Of a stretch of DNA of 64,000 nucleotides, positions 56,117-64,000 are shown in pieces. The stretch comes from Geomonas paludis. Lineage in GTDB: Bacteria; Desulfobacterota; Desulfuromonadia; Geobacterales; Geobacteraceae. The stretch is taken from positions 62,001-126,000 of the forward strand of contig NZ_BLXY01000009.1 of the NCBI RefSeq assembly GCF_014193585.1, written 5' to 3'. The notes beneath the pieces are model-generated. The model was given only the letters and a program-made list of their open reading frames with translations, ran no database searches and was not told where the DNA came from. Numbering within the stretch: position 1 is the first letter of the stretch; the number at the start of each line of letters is the position of its first letter. The position numbers and the translations under genes were made by a program.

Positions 56117-56464
56117 TTGGAACGGACTCGGCAAAATCCTTACGGACAGGCAACGACCTCATCCACCTATCGGCACATCTATGCCGTCGTATCCCAAATC
56201 CCGAAGGGACAGGTGGCCACCTACGGGCAGGTAGCGGCGCTGGCGGGCCTGCCGGGACGGGCGCGCCAGGTCGGCTATGCCTTGAGCGCGCTCAACGATC
56301 CCTCCGTCCCCTGGCACCGCGTCATCAACGCCAAGGGGGAGATCAGCCTCCGCTCCGGCGGCAGCGACGGAGATGACCTGCAGCGCTTGCGATTGGAAGA
56401 CGAGGGAGTCGGCTTCGACTCCCACGGCCGCATCCCGCTTCATATCTACCGGTGGCGACCGTGA
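56117..56464 (+). CDS. atl: Alkyltransferase-like protein (ATL)
   Basis: A 115-residue homologue of the DNA-binding domain of O6-methylguanine-DNA methyltransferase in which the active-site PCHR is replaced by PWHRV (Trp66). ATL proteins bind O6-alkylguanine without repairing it and flag the lesion for nucleotide excision repair. PKGQVATYGQVAALAG (helix-turn-helix) and ARQVGYALSAL with the arginine finger are present. It begins with TTG at 56117, six bases after GAGGTGAG. Confidence 0.9.
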   Translation: MERTRQNPYGQATTSSTYRHIYAVVSQIPKGQVATYGQVAALAGLPGRARQVGYALSALNDPSVPWHRVINAKGEISLRSGGSDGDDLQRLRLEDEGVGFDSHGRIPLHIYRWRP

Positions 56465-56679
56465 TCAACCACACAGCCGTAGCCGAATGAGCGTTGCTCG
56501 CCGTCGGAATACGGCAGGCATCCGCCGGAGTCGGGAAAAACGCATAGTGCAACAAGCAATTGACATCATAGGCAAAAATAATTAGATTACCCCCATCGTA
56601 CTCCCCACCATCTCCCACACGCACCGTTGGCATTGACAATAACAGCTTGTCCTGATCGGATCTATCCTTGGAGGCTGCT

Positions 56680-57801
56680 GTGGATACCCATTTCGCTCCC
56701 GCCGAACGCGCCACTGACGATCAACTGCAACAGGAAATCGTAAAGGTCACCACCAGCGCGGTAGTCCAGGAACTGCTGCATTCTATCGGCGGACTGATAG
56801 CCGTACTGGACGAGCACCGCCAGGTTGTCGGTCTTAACGACTCTTTTCTGAAGACGCTGGGAATCGATGATCCCGGTCCGGTGCTGGGACTTCGTCTGGG
56901 CGAGGTGCTGGGATGCGTGCACAGCAAGGACGAACCCCACGGCTGCGGGACCACGAGGTACTGCAGCACCTGCGGCGCGGTGATCGCCATGGTCGCGGCA
57001 CTGAAGGGTGAGGGGCCGGTGGAAGAGCTTTGCTCGCTCAGCACCAGCAAGGGTGACATGACCGCCGAGTACGCGATCATGGTCCGCGCCAGTACGCTAA
57101 AGCTGGAGGGGCAAACCTTCATCCTGCTCTTCCTGCACGACGTCACCGTGGAGCATCTGCGTGCCGCCCTGGAGAGAACCTTCTTCCATGACATGGGCAA
57201 CATGTTCACCGGACTGCTGGGCGCGAGCCAGTACCTGGTCCGGGAAGACAAGTCCGAAATGGCGGCCATGATCCATCGCGCCGCCTTGCGGCTGCACAAG
57301 GAACTGGAAATCCAGAGGTGCCTCTTCAAAAACGACTTCCTGGAATACCGCCCCTCGCGCGACGACACTACTGCGGGGGAGCTTCTCGCCGAGCTCAAAG
57401 GCATCTTCGCCAAGCACGACGCCGCCACCGACAAGGCCATGATACTCCCCGACTCGCTGCCGCTGCTCAGCGTGAAGACCGACAAGTCACTGGCGTTGCG
57501 GGTCATGTCCAACATGGTCCTCAACGCACTGGAGGCAACGGAGGAGCACGGCGAGGTGAAACTGTGGTTCGAGCAGGAGCCGGATGCCTTGCAATTCTGC
57601 GTCTGGAATGAGAAGGCCATCCCCGACGACGTGCAGTGCCGGATCTTCCAGCGCAGTTTCAGCACCAAGGAGGGGGCCGGCCGCGGGGTGGGAACCTTCT
57701 CGATGCAACTGATCGGCGAGAAACTGCTGGGCGGCAAGGTGAGCTTCTCCTCCTCAACGACGCAAGGGACCCTGTTCAAGTTCCAGATACCGGTCCACTG
57801 A
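56680..57801 (+). CDS. Sensor histidine kinase with four-cysteine PAS domain
   Basis: A 373-residue soluble sensor kinase. A PAS domain (about 30-150) carries C79, C89, C95 and C98 (C-x9-C-x5-C-x2-C; HGCGTTRYCSTCG), a pattern fit for an iron-sulfur or zinc site and therefore redox or gas sensing. A dimerisation helix follows with HDMGNMFTG, where the usual HE/HD-x-RTPL box is changed, then a HATPase domain with NMVLNALEAT and GVGTFSMQLIGEKL. GTG at 56680 is preferred because GGAGG is five bases upstream; the TTG at 56668 overlaps that site. No response regulator is adjacent. Confidence 0.85.
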   Translation: MDTHFAPAERATDDQLQQEIVKVTTSAVVQELLHSIGGLIAVLDEHRQVVGLNDSFLKTLGIDDPGPVLGLRLGEVLGCVHSKDEPHGCGTTRYCSTCGAVIAMVAALKGEGPVEELCSLSTSKGDMTAEYAIMVRASTLKLEGQTFILLFLHDVTVEHLRAALERTFFHDMGNMFTGLLGASQYLVREDKSEMAAMIHRAALRLHKELEIQRCLFKNDFLEYRPSRDDTTAGELLAELKGIFAKHDAATDKAMILPDSLPLLSVKTDKSLALRVMSNMVLNALEATEEHGEVKLWFEQEPDALQFCVWNEKAIPDDVQCRIFQRSFSTKEGAGRGVGTFSMQLIGEKLLGGKVSFSSSTTQGTLFKFQIPVH

Positions 57802-57953
57802 CCTCACACCAGCCCCGCCAGCAGTTGAAAACGCCCGCCCCCTGCGGCTCTTCCGGCTCAAGCTGAATCATGGCTCACTCTTCTAATAGCAAAGCTGTGA
57901 CGCGGTGCTATAGTCATAGCTGTGAAAATTCGCTATCAAGGGAGGAGAAGGTC

Positions 57954-58508
57954 ATGAGTCAGTATCAGATAGCTGTTATCGTTGGGAGCCTGAGGCGTGA
58001 TTCGATCAACCGCAAGCTCGCCAATGCACTGATCAAGCTGGGGCCTGCCGATTTTTCTTTCAAGCTTCTCGAAATAGGCGACCTGCCGCTGTACAACCAG
58101 GATGACGATGACAACCAGGCGCAGTCTGTGGTGCGCCTGAAAAGCGAAGTCAAGGCGGCCACAGGTTTGATCTTCGTTACCCCTGAGTACAACCGGTCTA
58201 TGCCGGGGGTGCTCAAAAATGCGCTCGACAACGCATCCCGCCCCTACGGTACCAGCGCCTGGACCGGTAAGCCCGCCGGAATTCTGGGGGCTTCCATCGG
58301 ACAGATCGGCACCGCGCTCGCCCAGCAGCACCTGCGCAACACCCTGGCCTACCTCGACGTCCCCACCATGGGGCAGCCGGAAGTCTTCATCCAGGTCAAG
58401 GAGGGTTTCTTCGACGGGGTGGGCGACATCACCAATCCTGATACGGTCAAGTTCCTGCAGGGGTGGATGGAGCGCTACGTCCAGTGGGTGAAGCGGCACG
58501 CGCAATGA
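57954..58508 (+). CDS. NADPH-dependent FMN reductase
   Basis: A 184-residue flavodoxin-fold flavoprotein that reduces FMN, quinones or azo/metal substrates with NAD(P)H. GSLRRDSINRKLANAL binds the FMN phosphate, and TPEYNRSMPGVLKNALDNAS is the family signature, with GKPAGILGAS after it. GGAGG lies 10 bases before the ATG at 57954; the frame open to 57870 lacks a site. It may protect against oxidative or quinone stress; the physiological substrate is unknown. Confidence 0.88.
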   Translation: MSQYQIAVIVGSLRRDSINRKLANALIKLGPADFSFKLLEIGDLPLYNQDDDDNQAQSVVRLKSEVKAATGLIFVTPEYNRSMPGVLKNALDNASRPYGTSAWTGKPAGILGASIGQIGTALAQQHLRNTLAYLDVPTMGQPEVFIQVKEGFFDGVGDITNPDTVKFLQGWMERYVQWVKRHAQ

Positions 58509-58532
58509 GCTTGTGCTTCAGGAGGGCTGTTT

Positions 58533-58677
58533 GGGGACTGGCTCCGCCAGGTGCCTGTCCCCTTGCTGTTTGCGAAAGGTGGCTGAGCAGAAGGAATGTT
58601 TCTGAGCTGAGAGAAGCGTTCCTGTGCTGAAAGGAACGTTCCGCAAAAGGGACAGGCACCTACGGAGCCTGTCCCTT
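58533..58677. repeat. Dispersed inverted repeat, GGGACTGGCTCCG family (copy 5)
   Basis: GGGGACTGGCTCCGCCAGG, continuing TGCCTGTCCCC, pairs with AAGGGACAGGCACCTACGG at the other end, which continues AGCCTGTCCC. The interior has two GCTGA-AAGGAACGTT-like words. It lies between the convergent FMN reductase and NlpC/P60 genes. Confidence 0.88.
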
Positions 58678-58693
58678 CTGCGTTGGCCTGCGG

Positions 58694-59443
58694 TCAGATG
58701 ACGCGTTTGGCGCCCAGGTAGCGCGGGCGATAGTAGTCGCTGTTCATGTCGGAGATGGTCACCTCTCCCTTGCCGGAGGAGGCATGGATCATCTTGCCGT
58801 CGCCGAGGTAGATGCCGACGTGGGACGGGTACTGCGCGTAGGTCTGGAAAAATACCAGGTCCCCCTTGCGCAACTCGCCCGGCGCCACGTCGCTGCCGAC
58901 GTTGATCTGCTCCCGCGCAGTACGCGGCAGGTCGATCTGGTTGGCGTGGAATACCTGCTGCACGAAACTGGAGCAGTCGATCCCGTCCGCCCCCTCACCG
59001 CCGAAGCGGTAGGGGGTGCCGAGGTACCGCGCTGCGGTCGCACTGATGTGGTCGATCTCTGCCGCCGTGTCGCTGGGCATCAGGGCAGGCGCCGAGGGGA
59101 CCGGCTCGCCTTCTGTCTCTGCCGTCTCGAGGGCGGCGCTGCCGCGGTAGGCGCTGGAGAAGGCGAAATCGAGCCCGGGCACGGACGGCAGTGCCGCGCC
59201 GGAGGCTGCAGCAGACGCGCCGTCAGAAACGGCCAGGGCCAAGGTGCTCTGCATCATCTGGACCCGGAGCATTTCCGCGGCGACACGGGGGGAGACCTGC
59301 TCCGTGCCGACCGCACCGGTAACGGATTGCAGCAGGGACTCGAATCCGGAAGGGGCGCCTGGGGCCTTCTTCTCCGTGCACACCTCACGCGGAGACGCCA
59401 CGGGGGATGTTGTCTGTAAAACATTTACGGCATTTATGGTCAT
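58694..59443 (-). CDS. NlpC/P60 family peptidoglycan hydrolase
   Basis: A 249-residue protein with a C-terminal NlpC/P60 cysteine peptidase domain (about 130-249): the catalytic Cys is in DGIDCSSFVQ, the His in SHVGIYLGDG and the third polar residue is probably His in KMIHASSG. Such enzymes cut gamma-D-Glu-DAP bonds in peptidoglycan. The N-terminal ~120 residues lack a normal signal peptide and include SPRVAAEMLRVQMMQSTLALA, reminiscent of rod/FlgJ-like N-termini, so export by the flagellar route is possible but unproven. Confidence 0.88.
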   Translation of the reverse strand: MTINAVNVLQTTSPVASPREVCTEKKAPGAPSGFESLLQSVTGAVGTEQVSPRVAAEMLRVQMMQSTLALAVSDGASAAASGAALPSVPGLDFAFSSAYRGSAALETAETEGEPVPSAPALMPSDTAAEIDHISATAARYLGTPYRFGGEGADGIDCSSFVQQVFHANQIDLPRTAREQINVGSDVAPGELRKGDLVFFQTYAQYPSHVGIYLGDGKMIHASSGKGEVTISDMNSDYYRPRYLGAKRVI

Positions 59444-59680
59444 TGCGAACTCGTCTTGCTGCTCCCGCGCCTCGAGACGCCGCAGGCGCTTTTTTGACGC
59501 GGGGAGTCATTGCGCCGTCACCGCCGGCCGGTCCGGAAGCGCAGGCAGCGCGGCTTTCGTAGTCTTTTCATCGGAATGGAACTGCCCGTACCGTTATCTT
59601 TGCAATTTGGCAGCCAAGATGGGGAAAGAGAGGATCGAGGTGAGACGGGTTGCAGATGCTTGGCTGGTGACGGGAGAGCC

Positions 59681-59887
59681 TCAGTCGCCGAAAGCTTCGC
59701 TGTCGGAAATCTCCGCGGACTCGCGCGAGGTCTTCACCACGGTGCCGCGGTAAAGGATGTATTGCCTTTGACAGGCACAGGAATACGACAACCTCACGCT
59801 CCAGTGGGCCTGCACGTAACCGGGGTATTCGTTACGCAAGCCGCACTCGCAGGTAAAACCAGTATCGTCGTGCTCTATATTCGCCAT
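59681..59887 (-). CDS. Small cysteine-rich hypothetical protein
   Basis: A 68-residue protein with two CxC pairs (FTCECGL and YSCACQR), a likely zinc-binding mini-domain. I do not recognise it. AGGGGG five bases before the ATG at 59887 supports the start. Overlapping longer frames on the plus strand have no ribosome site. Confidence 0.6.
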   Translation of the reverse strand: MANIEHDDTGFTCECGLRNEYPGYVQAHWSVRLSYSCACQRQYILYRGTVVKTSRESAEISDSEAFGD

Positions 59888-60235
59888 GAAGTCCCCCTGC
59901 CCTGCCACAGCATAATAATGAAGATTGCAGCCTGCACATTCAATTCGCAGGATTTACCTCGTTATATCAACCATCTTAACATGAACGAGCGTCCGCCGCC
60001 CCCATTAAAAAAGGTGCCGATTTTTTCTGTATACGATTCTATGCAGCTTCACATGAAAGTCAACGGCGAATTGAAAAAGGTCGCTGCCCGCCCCCGGTGC
60101 AGGCGCCGCTGCCGCTGAACGGGCGGCACGGTCCCCTCTCAGCAAATCCCGGTTGCTTTATTGCCGGGCAATAGTGTAATGTATTCAATGCCCTACACAT
60201 AGGCGGCCGGCTGATTCCGGCGCCCCCTCATACGG
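59888..60235. other. Intergenic leader upstream of the riboswitch
   Basis: No convincing gene. The promoter that feeds the riboswitch transcript should lie here. A plus-strand open frame 59510-60118 crosses it but lacks a ribosome site and family features. Confidence 0.4.
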
Positions 60236-60323
60236 ATCGATACACGATAATACTAAACCACCCGCGAGGGTGGGGCGGAAAGCCCATTGGGTCTCACGAA
60301 GACAGCCGGGTTGCCGAAATATC
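60236..60323 (+). ncRNA. GEMM-I riboswitch, cGAMP (GEMM-Ib) type
   Basis: The aptamer contains CTAAACCACCCGCGAGGGTGG (P2 stem with GNRA-type loop), then GGCGGAAAGCC, then the P3 hairpin GGGTCTCACGAAGACAGCC and GGGTTGCCG, closed by GATA/TATC. This is the GEMM-I consensus. Aligned to the Vc2 c-di-GMP aptamer (CACGCACAGGGC), this one reads CACGATAATACT, so the ligand-contacting G20 is A. That change marks the Geobacter GEMM-Ib class, which prefers 3',3'-cGAMP. A terminator overlaps its 3' end, and the coiled-coil gene at 60382 is controlled. Ligand choice is inferred from family knowledge. Confidence 0.9.
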
Positions 60324-60347
60324 ATATTAGGCAACGCGGCTTTTTTT
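60305..60347 (+). terminator. Riboswitch expression-platform terminator
   Basis: GCCGGGTTGCC (60305-60315) pairs with GGCAACGCGGC (60330-60340) with one mismatch, followed by seven T. The left arm is also part of the aptamer, so ligand binding should prevent termination: an ON switch. Confidence 0.9.
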
Positions 60348-60381
60348 GTTCGGTAACCGAGTAGCGGATACTGGAGGTCTT

Positions 60382-62367
60382 ATGCTGGCACTCGATAGCA
60401 CCCTAGGCTGTATCGAAGTATCCGAATCTGAAGTCGTCGACCTCTACCGCTCCGCCCCCAGCACCCGCAGCTCGGAGCAGCGCACGGAGACCATGGAAGC
60501 CTACATCTGCGCCATCAGGAAAAACACGCTGGTGAAGGTGTACCTCGCGCTGGTGGTGAACGATCGCAGCATCTACGTCTACTCAAGCCCCGGCAAAGGC
60601 AAAAAGGAGCAGGAGTATCCCGCCGAGGTCGAAAAAAGCCTCAGCTACGCCAGGGCCATGGGATTTTCCCCGGAACGGGTCGATCTAAGCTACAGTCCGG
60701 CCATGCGCGAGGTGGTGGTGCGTAACACCAAGATCCTGCGCCTTCCCGGAACCAGGGGAACCGGCCTCAAACATGGCATGCCCGGCGCGCCGGTACTTCC
60801 CATACTCCAGCAGAGCGTAACTGCGGCACCTGAACCTGCCATGGCAGTCCCGGCACCGGCAGCCACTCCGGTTCCTGTCTCGTCGGGTGAACCTGCGGTG
60901 CAGGAAAGACAGGGGGGCGAACGACTGGCGGCCCTGACCCAGCTGCAACACGAGCACCAGGCACTGACCGCCGAGCGGGACGCCCTGGCCAGGCAGTTGC
61001 AACAGCTCGCGACGCAGCACCACGAGACGGTAAAGGAGTTGACCGCCGCGCGCAAAACAGTGCAGGAGATGGCAGGCGACAGGGACACCCTGCGCTCCCA
61101 GCACCGGGAGGCCGACGATCTCCTGGCGGCAAAAGAGTCGGTCATTGCCGAACTGCAAAAGCACGCCGCCGACCTGGCCCTGGAGCGGGAGGCCCTGACC
61201 GCACAAAATGCCGAACTGGCGCGCATCAACGACGCGATGCTGGAAAACCTGGCGCAGGCCCGGCAGGACATTGCCGCCCTCTGCGCGCAACGCGACGCGG
61301 ACCTGGCGGAGTCGCAGGCGGCAATGCAGCAGCACCGGGAAACGGCTACGCAGCTAGAGGGGGCCCGTCAGGAAGTGGAAAGCTCGGCACGCGAGGCGGC
61401 CGTTGCGCGGCAACGGGTCGGGACGCTGGAAGAGGCCGTGCAGAGCCAGGAGCAAGAACTGGCCACCCTGCGGCAGCAACTGGCAGGCGAGAACTCGGAG
61501 AGGGATGCGGCGCTGCAACGGGCGGCAGCACAGCCTGTAAATGCGGGAGTCGACGCCGAAGTGGAACGGCTGCGCCGGGAACTGGAGCAAGTCATTGCCG
61601 AAAGGGATACGGCGCTCGCACAGCTGGCGGCCGCGGGCGAAGCGCAGCCCCGGGTAGCGGAGGAGACGGCGGACGGCGGGGATGCAGCAAGCACCGGGTG
61701 CAGGCCGGGCGAGGAAACATTCCCGAGCCGCGTCCTGCCGGGACTTCAGGATCCCGGCCGGGAAACTCTCCCGGCCTTCGCGGAAAGCGCACTCCCGCCC
61801 TTCTCGCAGCTGCAGGCACCGCCGCAGATGGGACATCCCTGGGACAGCTCCTCAGACGAAGCCGAGGACGCCCCCCCCGATGAGAGCGGCGCCGGCGTTG
61901 CCTTGGGAGACCAGGACGCCCCGTTCCTGCCCCTGGGCGACCTGCAGGACGGCTTCTTCTCGGCCGGCGCCGACGACGCACCGGTCCGCTTCCTGCTGGA
62001 AAGCGGCCTGGACGCCATCGACTGCCCCGCCGCCGACGTCCTCGAACTGCACCAGTCCATCAACAACGCCTACCTGTCACCGGAAGGAACCGGGGGACAG
62101 GAAAGCTGCCAGGGGTACATCTGCTGTCTGCGCCGGGGGGACGAAAAGACGGTTTTCGCGGCCATCTACGGCACGACGAGCCACCGGACCCGGGTCTACC
62201 TTCCGGAGAGCCAGCCCCGGGACGACGAGTCCTACGCCAGGACGGTGCGTGGTGCCGTGAGTTTCGCTGAAGAGGTGGGGCTGATGATGGAACGGGTACC
62301 GCTCGAGGCGACCGGCCCCAAACGACAGGAACGCCTCAAGCGGTGCCCGGCCTTGAGATTGGCCTAG
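60382..62367 (+). CDS. Riboswitch-controlled coiled-coil protein with twin end domains
   Basis: A 661-residue protein with no signal peptide or membrane helix. Residues ~1-110 and ~535-645 are diverged copies of one domain (LDSTLGCIEVSESEVVDLY and YICAIRKNTLVKVYLALV at the start; LESGLDAIDCPAADVLELH and YICCLRRGDEKTVFAAIY at the end, each followed by R-x-x-VY and a SYAR helix). Between them is a ~250-residue Gln/Glu/Ala-rich coiled coil and a Pro/Asp-rich linker. GGAGG lies four bases before the ATG at 60382. It would be made when cGAMP is high, as for genes of surface-associated electron transfer in Geobacter. The family is not recognised. Confidence 0.85.
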   Translation: MLALDSTLGCIEVSESEVVDLYRSAPSTRSSEQRTETMEAYICAIRKNTLVKVYLALVVNDRSIYVYSSPGKGKKEQEYPAEVEKSLSYARAMGFSPERVDLSYSPAMREVVVRNTKILRLPGTRGTGLKHGMPGAPVLPILQQSVTAAPEPAMAVPAPAATPVPVSSGEPAVQERQGGERLAALTQLQHEHQALTAERDALARQLQQLATQHHETVKELTAARKTVQEMAGDRDTLRSQHREADDLLAAKESVIAELQKHAADLALEREALTAQNAELARINDAMLENLAQARQDIAALCAQRDADLAESQAAMQQHRETATQLEGARQEVESSAREAAVARQRVGTLEEAVQSQEQELATLRQQLAGENSERDAALQRAAAQPVNAGVDAEVERLRRELEQVIAERDTALAQLAAAGEAQPRVAEETADGGDAASTGCRPGEETFPSRVLPGLQDPGRETLPAFAESALPPFSQLQAPPQMGHPWDSSSDEAEDAPPDESGAGVALGDQDAPFLPLGDLQDGFFSAGADDAPVRFLLESGLDAIDCPAADVLELHQSINNAYLSPEGTGGQESCQGYICCLRRGDEKTVFAAIYGTTSHRTRVYLPESQPRDDESYARTVRGAVSFAEEVGLMMERVPLEATGPKRQERLKRCPALRLA

Positions 62368-62383
62368 AACAATTGACGCAGTG

Positions 62384-62596
62384 TCACGCCTGCTTTCTCT
62401 TGAAGAGGAAGTCGCTCCACCTCTCCCCTGCCCTGGTGAGCGGCTGCTGCGACTTCCGTACCGGGTCGCGCCCGATGTGAACCCACCCTGACGACCTCTG
62501 GAAGGCGATGATTTTGTTCTCCCGGATCAGGTAATCGAGCATATAAGAAGGGACCTTCTTCTCTTCCCCGTTGTGAAAAATAACCGTGATACCCAT
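62384..62596 (-). CDS. Small hypothetical protein with RSSGWVHIGRDPVR motif
   Basis: A 70-residue protein (MGITVIFHNGEEKKVPSYML...) of a short basic family seen repeatedly in Geobacter genomes (possibly the GSU3473 group; from memory). The centre FQRSSGWVHIGRDPVR is the conserved part. The ATG at 62596 has CGGAG six bases upstream; a longer frame from a GTG at 62683 lacks a site. It faces the end of the riboswitch-controlled gene. Function unknown. Confidence 0.7.
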   Translation of the reverse strand: MGITVIFHNGEEKKVPSYMLDYLIRENKIIAFQRSSGWVHIGRDPVRKSQQPLTRAGERWSDFLFKRKQA

Positions 62597-63014
62597 GCGG
62601 TTCTCCGTTTGGTGATACTCCCCTTTCCTACCTGAATAGTCGAATTCGACACCCACCCCCTTTTCATAAATCATGCCAGCCACTAAGCATTCTATCCCAC
62701 GGACCTAACCGATTCAAGGGCCTTATTGGGCGGACAAGGCACCCCCGTTCGCCCGTTGGTCGTCCCCTCCGGCCGGTGTCCCCGCCCCCCACAAAAAACG
62801 CGGCGCGCCCTTGCTATTTCATGAACAACTGCTAAGTTTCTACATTGTGTTTGAAATCTCTAATAATTACCAGGAGGTGTTCACATGATTGTGACGGACT
62901 ACGACAGCTCATAAATCCCGCCGACACCAATATCCCCCCTAGAACAAATCTGCTGTGGCTTTCTTTCCGGGTCCAGAAGCAGCCTTCATGCGACACCAGA
63001 GACAAGGAGGATTT
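62597..63014. promoter_or_regulatory. Leader region of the OmcA/MtrC-like gene, with a mini-ORF
   Basis: This 418-base space holds the promoter of the cytochrome gene. It contains a nine-codon open frame MIVTDYDSS (62885-62914) with an excellent AGGAGG (62872-62877) seven bases upstream, about 100 bases before the cytochrome start. The stretch 62815-62870 is A+T-rich. No GEMM aptamer is seen here. Confidence 0.5.
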
Positions 63015-64000
63015 ATGCAAGAAAAGCTTTTGAAACGGTTTTCCGCTTTCATGATTGCATCGACCGCGGCCACCGCTCTGTTGCTGGGCGGCTGCGAAGG
63101 GGACCGGGGTCCCAGGGGCGCACAGGGCCCAGCGGGCACCGGTGTCTTCACCAACCTGAGCTCCTCGACTGCCGATCAGCAGGCCAACATCACCTTCGAT
63201 CAGCAAAACAGCACCGTCAACAGCGTTACCATCCAGAGCCCGCCGGTGGTGACCTTCACCCTGAAGACCGCCAGCGGCCAGCCGGTGGAGGGGATCGGCA
63301 GGAGGAACGCTTCGGGTCAGCTCACCAACCTGGCCTTCTCCATCGCCAAACTGATCCCGGCCAGCAACGGGACCCCGTCGCACTGGGTCAACTACATCGT
63401 GACCACGGCCCCCACCAACGGTTCGGCCCCCACCGCCACCAGGCCGACCAGGGACCGGGAGGGGACGCTGGTGTACCTGGGCAACGGTCAGTACCGCTAC
63501 ACCTTCGCGCGTGACATCAAGCTGATCCAGAGCCAGGTGAACGCGATGACCTTCAGCGGCAACAACCGCAGAAACGACCTGGGCGACCTCACCTACGAGC
63601 CGAACCTCACCCACCGCCTGGTGATCGAGTACGGCGGCAACATCGCCAACACGTCACCGCAGCTGATCTACAAGAACGCCATCAACATCGTCTACGACTT
63701 CATCCCCGCCACCGGCGCCAGGGTGACCTCGTCGACCACGGGTGCTGCCGAGCGCAACATCGTGCTCACCAAGTACTGCAACGAGTGCCACGGCAACCCG
63801 GGCGACCCCAACGACCTCAACCAGCAGGGGTGGGGCCTGGGCATCACCACCCCGCACGCCGGCCGTGTCGATACCCGCTACTGCGCGATCTGCCATACCA
63901 GCCAGCGTGCCTACGGCAGGGCCATCTCCAACCCGACCAACGGCGCCTTCACCGGCACGACCTACGTGACCGCCGAGGCCGGCGTCACGGACCCGAGCAC
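63015..64000 (+). CDS. OmcA/MtrC-like multiheme cytochrome (partial, runs off the window)
   Basis: The first 328 residues of a lipoprotein cytochrome. The signal ends in the lipobox LLLGGC and is followed by a short collagen-like turn (GDRGPRGAQGPAG) and a beta-rich domain. The heme sites seen so far are CNECH and CAICH near residues 255-300; TTPHAGRVDTRYCAICH resembles OmcA/MtrC-family decaheme proteins. It is probably at the outer cell surface and takes part in extracellular electron transfer. AAGGAGG four bases before the ATG fixes the start. The 3' end, and so the heme count, is not visible. Confidence 0.85.
   Translation, partial: MQEKLLKRFSAFMIASTAATALLLGGCEGDRGPRGAQGPAGTGVFTNLSSSTADQQANITFDQQNSTVNSVTIQSPPVVTFTLKTASGQPVEGIGRRNASGQLTNLAFSIAKLIPASNGTPSHWVNYIVTTAPTNGSAPTATRPTRDREGTLVYLGNGQYRYTFARDIKLIQSQVNAMTFSGNNRRNDLGDLTYEPNLTHRLVIEYGGNIANTSPQLIYKNAINIVYDFIPATGARVTSSTTGAAERNIVLTKYCNECHGNPGDPNDLNQQGWGLGITTPHAGRVDTRYCAICHTSQRAYGRAISNPTNGAFTGTTYVTAEAGVTDPS

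Noticed and set aside
59510-60118. 202-codon plus-strand gene
   Set aside because: Arg-rich translation without recognisable domain or ribosome site, overlapping a better small gene on the other strand.
60236-60323. Ordinary c-di-GMP-I riboswitch
   Set aside because: The aptamer backbone fits, but the base at the G20 position is A, as in GEMM-Ib. c-di-GMP binding cannot be excluded without an assay.
62815-62840. Sigma-54 promoter (CGGCGC...TTGC) before the surface cytochrome gene
   Set aside because: The GG to GC spacing is nine instead of ten bases, so it does not meet the -24/-12 rule.

Overview
The window reads as chromosomal DNA of a Geobacter-type bacterium (Geobacterales, Desulfuromonadota; Geobacter, Geomonas or Citrifermentans). 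The evidence is high G+C, many c-type cytochromes (a ten-heme lipoprotein, a porin-like barrel with a heme, an OmcA/MtrC-like protein), a Wolinella/Bacillus-type fumarate reductase, an aldehyde:ferredoxin oxidoreductase, a hopanoid cluster and a GEMM-I riboswitch of the Geobacter type. The assignment comes from reading; no search was run.

Layout. 1-3.7 kb: rubrerythrin, an alpha/beta hydrolase, a PAS histidine kinase and a small membrane protein. 4-7.3 kb: frdCAB on the minus strand. 7.7-10.2 kb: tgt, a monoheme cytochrome lipoprotein and mazG. 10.5-26.5 kb: a long minus-strand run of housekeeping and envelope genes: murJ, class II aldolase, AOR, mannose-1-phosphate guanylyltransferase, nhaA, a mannose-6-phosphate isomerase-type cupin, rfbD, rfbB, lptD, folC, a LysE exporter, accD and trpA. 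26.8-33.4 kb: a minus-strand operon (Cyc2-like cytochrome-porin, periplasmic cytochrome c, chemoreceptor) diverging from a decaheme lipoprotein gene that is followed by queH. 34-45.1 kb: hopanoid genes (hpnI and hpnN on minus; shc, hpnA, dxs and hpnH on plus). 45.2-52.1 kb: an accessory block of seven minus-strand genes. 52.7-59.9 kb: mixed small and hypothetical genes, a 21/42-bp repeat array, an alkyltransferase-like protein, a sensor kinase with a four-cysteine PAS domain, an FMN reductase and an NlpC/P60 protein. 60.2-64 kb: a GEMM-Ib (3',3'-cGAMP-type) riboswitch controlling a coiled-coil protein with matching domains at both ends, then a partial OmcA/MtrC-like cytochrome.

The best candidate for an undescribed system is the accessory block at 45251-52098. 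It encodes a lipase-like hydrolase, a secreted barrel-like protein, two related small three-helix membrane proteins, a zinc amidase with an SH3-like domain, a fusion of a lipase-like hydrolase to a metacaspase, and a membrane-anchored TPR protein. It has its own palindromic leader and lies between two near-identical terminator hairpins. I infer a protease-gated lysis or cell-suicide module; no function is proven. The second notable unit is the Cyc2-like porin/cytochrome/chemoreceptor operon, which suggests energy taxis linked to outer-membrane electron transfer.

Intergenic spaces hold several dispersed inverted-repeat families (GGGACTGGCTCCG/CCTGTCCC, TTTGCGGCTTTGCG, TCTACGT, GTTCAACG, CTCAGATTTCC, AGGGGCRAATAATCATTYGCCC). 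They are listed separately because they fill most gaps between genes.
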